Of a stretch of 64,000 bases of DNA, positions 56,683 to 64,000 are shown in pieces (positions within the stretch are counted from its first letter, which is position 1; every line of letters begins with the position of its first letter). Source of the DNA: Congeria kusceri (lineage: Eukaryota; Mollusca; Bivalvia; Myida; Dreissenidae); NCBI GenBank assembly GCA_027627225.1, contig CM051033.1, positions 13,744,558-13,808,557 on the forward strand, read 5' to 3'. The notes below the pieces were generated by a model. That model did not search any database and was not told the DNA's origin. It was given only the letters and a program-made list of their open reading frames with translations. A program made the position numbers and the translations under genes.

Positions 56683-58140
56683 ATATAAAGAAATATCCAC
56701 ATCATATAAAGAATTGTCCAGAGCATATAAAGAAATATCCACATCATATAAAGATATGTCCACAGCATATAACGAAATATCCACATCATATAAAGATATG
56801 TCCACACCATATAAAGAAATATCCACAGCATATAAAGAAATGTCCACATCAAGTAAAGAAGAATCCACAGCATATAACGAAATATCCACATTATATAAAG
56901 AAGTGTCCATATGATATAAAGAAATGTCTACATCATATTAAGAAATGTCCACAGTATATTAAAAAAATGTCTTCAGCATATAAAGAAATGTCCACATCAT
57001 ATAAAGAAGTATCCACATCATATAAAGAAGTATCCACCGCATATAAAGAAATGTCCACATCATATAAACAAGTATCCACATCATATAAAGAAATGTCCAC
57101 ATCATATAAAGAAATGTCTACATCTTATTAAGAAATGTCCACAGCAAATAAAGAAATGGCAACAGCATATAAAGAAATATCCACAACATATAAAGAAATG
57201 TCCACATCATATAAAGACATATCCACATCATATAAAGAAAAACTCACAGCATATAAAGAAGTATCCACATCAAATAAAGAAATATCCACATCATATAAAG
57301 AAATATCCACATCATATAAAGAAATGTCCACAGCATATAAAGAAATGTACACAGCATATAAAGAAATGTCCACAACATATAAAGAAATGTCCACATCATA
57401 TAAAGACATAACCACATCATAGAAACCCACAGTATATCAAGAAGTATCCACATTATATAAAGAAATGTCCACAGCATATAAAGAAATATCGACAGCATAT
57501 AAAGACATGTTCACAGCATATAAAAAAAATGTCCACATCATATAAAGACATATCCACATAATATAAAGAAAAGACCAGGGCATATAAAGAAGTATCCACA
57601 TCATATAAAGAAATGTCCACAGCATATAAAGAAATGTCCACAGCATATAAATAAATGTCCACATCATAAAAACAAATGTCCTCATCATATGAAGAAGTAT
57701 CCGCAGCATATAAAGAAATGCCCACATCATATAAAGAAGTATCCACAGCATATAAAGAAATATCCACATCATATAAAGAAAAGACACAGCATATACAGAA
57801 GTATCCACATCGTATAAAGAAATGTCCACAACATATAAAGACATGTCCACATCATATAAAGAAATATCAAGATCTTACGATATCCACATCATATAAAGAA
57901 ATGTCCACAGCATATACAGAATGTCCACATCTTATAAAGAAGTATCCGCATCATATAAAGAAGTATTCACATCATATAAAGAAGTATCCACATCACATAC
58001 AGAAATGTCCACATTATATAAAGAAAGATCCACAGCATATAAAGAAATGTGCACATCATATAAAGAAATGTCCACATGATATAATGAAATGTCCACATCT
58101 AATAAAGTTGTATCCACATAACTTAATAAAGAAATATAAT
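56683..58140. repeat. 21-bp TATAAAG array, main part
   Basis: About 68 units of 21 bp, CATATAAAGAAATGTCCACA with alternating CACATCA/CACAGCA junctions. Nearly every unit carries the TATA-box consensus TATAAA at a constant 21-bp phase. Frames on both strands are repeat artefacts. Confidence 0.97.
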
Positions 58141-60100
58141 AATGTAATAAAAATGTAACACATAAGACAGTGCCGGCGTTCCATACAAAGGTATATTCGT
58201 ACCCATTGTCTGTATCGCTTTTGCATTGGCGCATTCGCTGACCATCAGCTGGTACTACAGTGTGTTTACAGCTGCTTTGCTGAGTCCGGTAGTATTGTAA
58301 TCAGGCCATACCAATTTGATTATATGTTTGGCGTCCTCGGGCTGTAAGTTTTCGGATGCCTTAGCGAAAAAAATACCCACAATTTTGACAATGTAAAAAT
58401 TCGGAAAGCGTATAAAAAATTTGGAAAAGAAAAAACAAGAAAATTGACTGTTATGTGTTTTAACCATTATTTGTAAAAATAGTGCTCAATTATCGGTTGT
58501 CAATTTACACAGTTAAAATATTGTGTTAAAGTAGGTTCCCAATATGAAGATGATATATAATAGTTTTGCAAGTCAACATTTGCATTAGCTTGGACCACTG
58601 CCATGAATAAGCTGTGAAAGAAAAATGATTTTTTTTTTAATCGACTGATTGTTTTTTTCTTTCTGCCTGGCTGTTAGGTTTCGACGCTAAAAATAGAATC
58701 AAATGTGTAAGGCCTTATCCAATACCGGTAGTTTTGTTATTAGCACGCTTATCTTTCAGATTTATATAAATATCATATTGCAAAATAATTATGAGGTACT
58801 GCCCACTTGTCGTGGATTTTTTCAATAACGTACAATGAAATGATATAAAGGTTGTTTTTTTTTCGTGGTTGACATTGTCACATTTCATTATACATGGACG
58901 TTTAATGAATGTATAATGTATTCGGAAATACTGACGGCTTAGTTAGTAATACGTAGATTTGAAAAGATTTATTCTAACAGTAAGCCAGTCGTTGCGCCAT
59001 ATGTACTGGACAGGCTACAAATAATGGTGCGTTAAAGGCACCATGTCATCGAAATTCAGATATTAATGAGTGCGATACCCGTGTCTTTTGTGCTAATTTG
59101 TTTTTATCAAATATCTCATTGTGTATTATGTTATTTACTAATTATTTATTGCAAATGTCTTAGTATAGAGCATTTATATCAAATAATATTATTTATAGTG
59201 CAATATGAAGTCAATTTTTGTTGACACAGTCCGTTTAAGGTTTTGCTACTTAGACAGGCATAAAGCAACACAGCGCACAGGCGATGAATCAGACATTTCT
59301 GTCATATCAGAGAACATTTGTGGTTCCATGTGTTTGATCGAAGTTAAATAGAGCCCACCCGTTATTAATGTGTGAGTCGTTCACAAAATTTGAACTTCTC
59401 AGTGTTTTTTATCGGTAGACATAGTAAACCCCTGACACGTTTCAGACAGCCCCATGGCTTATACTATTCTTATGAATTTTAATTCAAGAGACCTATTCAC
59501 TGTTGTTCGTATTTAAAGTGTCAACAATATCTATAAGATACTAAAGCTTTAGAATTAACCAACCGAAAGGTTAGTTATTATATCTAAAAAAGAATTAAAA
59601 AAACAACAACACAAAACTCCGCCGGGACATGAACGACCAACGTATCAAAATTCTGTCACGCTAACCGCCGGACTTGTGTAATGAAACGTTACATTTTTAC
59701 ACTGTGTAAGTGATACACTTGTGTCAAAAATTATTGTGACAAACGTTTCTTAATTGTAACCATTTCCGTGTAGATGTTTCTTATAAATGACACATTATTT
59801 CCAATAAATGTGTGCTATATTGCTTCTTTACCGATAATGTACTTTCTTTTGTGGAATCTATGACAAAATCTGTATTGCATGTATATACTGCCACCAGGAC
59901 TACCGCGTCCAAGAGAATGTACCGCGAGACGTGTTATTGCATTCGTTTCGTTTAAGCATTACTACCATGGGTCCATAGTAAACGATTATTATTTAAAATA
60001 CAGGTTTTAACGTATTATAAAATATGCAAGAGAGCACAAACATGTTGGTCATTTAATAAATTTAATAAAGAAAATATATAATATATTACACGTTCTAACT
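58141..60100. other. Intergenic AT-rich DNA
   Basis: There is no supported gene. A minus-strand frame at 58255-58467 (ending NTTGLSKAAVNTL) is short and unrecognised. The rest is AT-rich with scattered T runs. Confidence 0.5.
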
Positions 60101-60103
60101 CCC

Positions 60104-60949
60104 TCAAAAATTCCGCGACACTTTCCGTAAATGCCTGATTCCCATTGTTATTTTCTTGGCCCTTTTCTCTGTTCCAAAGTTCTTCACACTAGTATTGTTG
60201 TCATGGTTCCCACCACAGCTAGGTTCCCTGCTGTCGTAAGATCGTGCCTTCGTTGTTTCCAGATCACTTGACTGACTAATGAAACGGTCTAAGTCGATGC
60301 CTTCCATATTGATCTGCTTCGCAGTGTTTGGCATCTCGAGACCATCGTTTGTTGTGACGTCTCTATATTTTCCTACCTTCGCATGATTCAGCATTATGTT
60401 CAACGTGCCATTGGTCCAGGTTTTGTTTTCTTTATGGAAGTAGTGGCCATTATTTAATTCATGCATTCGTGTATGAGCCCTGCGGACGTCCACATAGTCT
60501 CTGTGATCGGACTTAATGTCTACAGAATCCTTGGTAGTCGAGAGACTTGCAGTATCAATCTGATATCGCAGGAAGAAGTGTTTGCTGTTGACAGGGTCAA
60601 ATACATCGAGGTTTATTTCAACCTCAATTTGTTCAGGAACCTCGTCATGTTTATCGTCTTTTGTCTGCTCGTTGTCATTAAAAAGACTCGTTGAGGAATG
60701 GAATACTGCACATTTAGGATAATGAAGTAAAATACTTGATTGTGCTACGCTTGATATCGAACAGCTGTCATCAAACTGTGAATTCTCAGTTATGTTTTCT
60801 TCCGCTGGAACACAATCTGGCTTGCTGGTCTGCCTCTTGAACAAGCGGTGCCAACATTTTCTGTCCATTTTCAACTGTCTGCGTCGTTTTCGAACGGAAA
60901 TATTCGAATTCGAGCCTTCTTCAGAAGATTTTGCACAGCAATTTCCCAT
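60104..60949 (-). CDS. Putative dually acylated membrane-associated protein, 281 aa, intronless
   Basis: No family is recognised. The N-terminus MGNCCAKSS is a classic N-myristoylation signal (Gly2, Ser/small at 6-9) with adjacent Cys4-Cys5 for palmitoylation. A polybasic patch RKRRRQLK at residues 20-27 would bind acidic lipids. The middle (about 100-118, EVPEQIEVEINLDVFDP) is acidic. The C-terminal 20 residues are basic (KRAKKITMG, RHLRKVSR). The body is hydrophilic, Ser/Asn/Asp-rich and probably disordered. The start codon context on the minus strand is CAAATGG, and the 281-codon frame is the longest non-repeat frame in the window. It has no neighbours in an operon sense. Three CRE-like sites lie 56-140 bp upstream. 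ATTAAA-type poly(A) variants follow the stop at about 60054-60068. It may be a plasma-membrane adaptor, which is inference only. Confidence 0.75.
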   Translation of the reverse strand: MGNCCAKSSEEGSNSNISVRKRRRQLKMDRKCWHRLFKRQTSKPDCVPAEENITENSQFDDSCSISSVAQSSILLHYPKCAVFHSSTSLFNDNEQTKDDKHDEVPEQIEVEINLDVFDPVNSKHFFLRYQIDTASLSTTKDSVDIKSDHRDYVDVRRAHTRMHELNNGHYFHKENKTWTNGTLNIMLNHAKVGKYRDVTTNDGLEMPNTAKQINMEGIDLDRFISQSSDLETTKARSYDSREPSCGGNHDNNTSVKNFGTEKRAKKITMGIRHLRKVSRNF

Positions 60950-61004
60950 TTGAGCGAAGCATAAAATGTGTGCGCCTGCTGTGTATTTGCGTAGTAATCT
61001 GTTC

Positions 61005-61089
61005 TGACGTCGTTGACTGGTAACGCCGTAACGTGAATGACACTATGACGTCAACATGTGTATTAAATTTTAACGACGTGATGACGTCA
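61005..61089 (-). promoter_or_regulatory. Cluster of CRE-type sites upstream of the acylated-protein gene
   Basis: Two perfect palindromic TGACGTCA sites (61046-61053, 61082-61089) and one near-match TGACGTCG (61005-61012) lie within 140 bp upstream of the ATG at 60949. TGACGTCA is the CREB/ATF binding consensus. No clear TATA box was found. Confidence 0.6.
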
Positions 61090-61825
61090 TATCAATTTAA
61101 ATCAATATAGAACACATGGTTGGTGGCGGGATAGAGAAAAAACTGGTATATCCGGTGAGGTTTAGAAAATGAAAATAGGACGAGCTTTAGCTTTATTTTA
61201 CTCGTGATCATAGAAAAGATATATTTTCACTCGTAGTGCAGCTATGAACACTCGTGAAATAAGTTATGGTTGTAGAATACTTTTACCGAAAATAACTAAC
61301 ATATTGAGGTAACAGTATTATACAAGTGTTTTACACCATATTTAGCGTTTAAATTTAGTTTTACTTTATACGCAGGCTACTTTTTGCACGGTTAGGCTCC
61401 GCCCACCAGTGAAATCACAGTTATTGAACACCGCAGAACAAAGAAAACTCTCTGAAATATGCTATAAAATAAAATCTTAAACCGAAATAAACAAATATCC
61501 CCTATGACTATGTTCCTATAGCTGTTGAACTGTGATTGCCCGGACAGCCTTCTATTAAACCACGATTGGGTTGATGGATATAGCCAATATGAATGACGGA
61601 AAACTAACGTGGATAAAAACATCTTTAATATAAACATAATAATTGAAGACACTTGACGTTGATTACTTGTTTTGCTTTGATAAACACAAAAAAAATAATC
61701 TATTTAATGCTGAAATACTAAATAAACATTTTTTTTATCATATTGTCAATGCTTAATACAATAAACACATCGCCAACGACTGGTGTCCTGTTACCGCCAT
61801 CGTAGTTTCGCGACTTCCACCTGTG
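61090..61825. other. Intergenic, nothing recognised
   Basis: No supported gene or repeat. Confidence 0.5.
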
Positions 61826-61829
61826 CTTA

Positions 61830-62130
61830 TGAAGGGGCGCCAGAGCGCCGACGAGATACGCCGAAGCGCCGACACGATACGCCGGAGCAATATAAACGTC
61901 GCAATCTCGTGTTGTTGTTTTTTATGTGACTATAAAATTGGGGGAAGATACGACGAGACGACGTTTATATCGCTTCAGCGTATCGTGTCGGCGCTTCGGC
62001 GTTTCTTGTCGTCGCTTTGGCGTATCGCGTCGGCGCTTTGGCGTGTCGTCTCGGCGCGTTGGCGAATCGTCTCGGCGCGTCGGCGCCGTATTATTTCTGA
62101 GGTCGAAATCGCGCCGAGACGATATGCCGG
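61830..62130. repeat. GC-rich foldback array, 21-bp units
   Basis: The right arm has five units of GCGTATCGTGTCGGCGCTTC type, exactly 21 bp each (about 61978-62085). The left arm (61838-61890) has two to three units in inverted orientation (GAAGCGCCGACACGATACGC). GTTTATAT..ATATAAAC flanks the central loop. It stands out sharply from the AT-rich surroundings. The arginine-rich frames across it are repeat artefacts. Confidence 0.9.
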
Positions 62131-62197
62131 CGCACCGAGCTATGTGTCAATATCGTGTTCGTTAATCGATGATTATGACAAAAGGCGTAGCAGTTAA

Positions 62198-63835
62198 GTA
62201 AACAATATATCGTTGTATTATATGCTTTTCAGAGAAATTTATGAAACTGTATGGAAGTGTTAGGCCAGAGTTTTTTTTTTATCTATCGGTTCTCGGATAT
62301 TTTTGGAAAAATGTCCAGCTGGAGGAGGGAAAAAGATAAAATTAGAATTAACACAGACTTGAGAAAATTAATGACTAGAACTTCACAAATGGAAATGGAC
62401 AGTGAACCTTTGTAAATTATTGCTTACACAAATCGAAATACACAACATTAACGTCATCATTGCATGATAACCATGACATCAATACAAAGAATAATAACAT
62501 TAAAAGGCAGCGTTTATAATATAAAAACTACTGTTAAATAATGCTTACACTTAAATACAGTTCGTAAGATATCGCTGGATAGTGGCCATATTATATGTAT
62601 AACAGCCTGTTTAATGAAGAGTTTCATATATATAAATCAATATAGTTACACCAATGAAATTTGTTAATTAGAATATTGAAAATTATAAATGTGTATTTAA
62701 GACAATGATTTTAAGATCCTAATTTGTTTTAACTGAGTATTTTCTTCTGACTTAAAGTATTGCAGATGTATAAAATAACAGAGAGCAGATCATATGAATC
62801 ATACAGCGATATACATATAGTCACAATGCATGTTACATAAAATTAAGCCATTTCTTCAGCTTTCACAAAGTCATTTTTACGATATCGGTTACATTCTACT
62901 TTTTTTTTGCTTTTTGGAAAAAATCGGGTGGGCGGATCAGAGAACCTAGAAATCAACAAACTCTCGCCTTAGTAGGCATAAAAGGAAGGTTAAGTTCGGT
63001 TTTTGGCATAATTTCTCATTTCGTACTTGAGTTATCGGTAAACCCCGTCAGGCGACACATCCGACTGGCGGAGTTCTAGTATTTATTATATTTTTTGTTT
63101 CACAGCATATAAGGGTTTGCTACTCCAGACGCTTTATAAATTGAAAAAGAAGACATTTCTAAATTATAATATTCTGTGATTAACTTCCTTTAAGCATTTA
63201 AAAACATTACCAAACATTATCGCACAACACTTTTGCTAATTAAAAAGCTTGCAGCATTGTCGTTGCATTCATTATAATGTTGTTGTTTTTTCAATTTAGC
63301 ATATTGTTTGCTTTTTAGGTTTAAAATGATTTTTGTTTAACGCCAGAGTTATTTCTCTTCGACAAATTAACATACTATCTACCACAGAGATTGCCCGGTA
63401 ATAAAACTGATAACCATCATTGTTCACTATTTACCCGGTAGGTACATTCGGAGAATGTGGTGTTTATGAAAATGTAATGACAGAATTTCGGAATGTCATT
63501 AAAAGTAAGATAATTATGTTTGTACCCCAAAAGAAAGACCACGATAGTGTACTCCGGACATAGGAAGAAGGCTCACCAGGTTTCTTGCCCGATAATAATT
63601 TTCATTTTTAATTGAAAGTTGGTTAGACAGGCCTTATATATGTAATTCTTACATAATATTTTAGCTGCTGTAAGCGGCTGCCTAACACCAGTTAATGTTT
63701 TAAAGAGTGGCGTACATTTTACAATAGACCTTAATTCACCAGCTGCACATTTGACAACCTATACATTTCAAAACGGCATTATTGAGAGACAAAAACTAAC
63801 CTAACTACCAGCAACTACTAACTGCAATTCAGTTT
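62198..63835. other. Intergenic AT-rich DNA, nothing recognised
   Basis: Only short random frames and T runs. Confidence 0.5.
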
Positions 63836-64000
63836 GTCCGGGCGTGAAACGAATTTCCCCGATGATTTTGACCATCATACTCCATGTCCGTCCATCCGTC
63901 CTTCCGTCCTACCATCTTTTCGTCCTTCCGTCCGTCCAGCACTTCGTTTTCGCGCGAGATATCAGAAACTAATTATCCGAATTTGATGAAACCTTTACAT
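63836..64000. repeat. Start of a CCGTCCGTCC-bearing mollusc-type repeat
   Basis: CCGTCCATCCGTCCTTCCGT tetranucleotide runs are followed by TCGCGCGAGATATCAGAAAC and a TTGATGAAACCTTTACAT end that leaves the window. The layout matches the closing or opening part of the array-type repeats at 36066 and 49972. Confidence 0.6.

Noticed and set aside
56661..58158. Many long frames on both strands reading SYKEMST- or DISLYDV-type heptapeptides
   Set aside because: They follow from a 21-bp tandem array with few stop-forming triplets. They occur on both strands and in several frames, with no splice or start context.
61823..62197. Arginine-rich frames of 124 and 79 codons
   Set aside because: The GC-rich 21-bp foldback array generates them. 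Both arms and several frames are open.

Overview
The window is eukaryotic, AT-rich DNA dominated by interspersed and tandem repeats. It has long introns with GT/AG borders, poly(A) signals, tRNA-derived SINEs, LINE, Penelope-like and Ty3/Gypsy-like remnants, and many small inverted-repeat elements. The repeat repertoire points to a bivalve mollusc. Key clues are the repeat opening with an AGCTTACCTGAGCAC-like end and closing with CTCAGGTGAGCG, the GACCTTGACC tandem units, and an abundant element carrying GTGTCGTCCCGGATTAGCC. A dreissenid mussel is my best guess, but that is inference from memory and not proven here.

Layout. From about 1.1 to 9.7 kb on the + strand lie the last seven exons of the nonsense-mediated-decay gene SMG8, with perfectly phased splice junctions. 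Its introns hold a hAT element nested in another inverted-repeat element, a CCAAT-box minisatellite, three related small elements and a tandem repeat. The 3' UTR ends near 10.3 kb. From 11 to 19 kb there are short tandem arrays, small elements and nested insertions. A minus-strand last exon at 12.8-13.1 kb encodes a glycine-rich peptide with a six-cysteine, beta-defensin-like tail, and an Asn/Arg-rich pseudo-coding stretch lies at 18.8-19.1 kb. From 19.2 to 30.2 kb a 46-bp/38-bp satellite with 368-bp higher-order structure is split by a decayed 8.9-kb Ty3/Gypsy-like LTR retrotransposon.

From 30 to 46 kb there are more small elements, a SINE with a 12-bp target duplication, an array of about 143-bp units with a 429-bp trimer duplication, a decayed Penelope-like reverse transcriptase and a decayed LINE inserted into an older repeat. 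From 46 to 49.8 kb I see almost nothing. From 49.9 to 53.3 kb lies a large tandem-repeat-bearing inverted-repeat element with a probable solo LTR inside it. From 53.3 to 58.1 kb there is a CACGTG-palindrome array, a near-perfect palindrome with arms of about 80 bp, and a 21-bp TATAAA-bearing array. From 60.1 to 61.1 kb a minus-strand intronless gene encodes a probable myristoylated and palmitoylated 281-aa protein, with three CRE-type sites just upstream. The right edge has a GC-rich 21-bp foldback array and the start of another common repeat.

Only SMG8, the acylated-protein gene and the glycine-rich exon look like functional host coding sequence. They share no obvious pathway. The rest is mobile or tandem DNA, and its nesting lets the insertion order be read at several loci.
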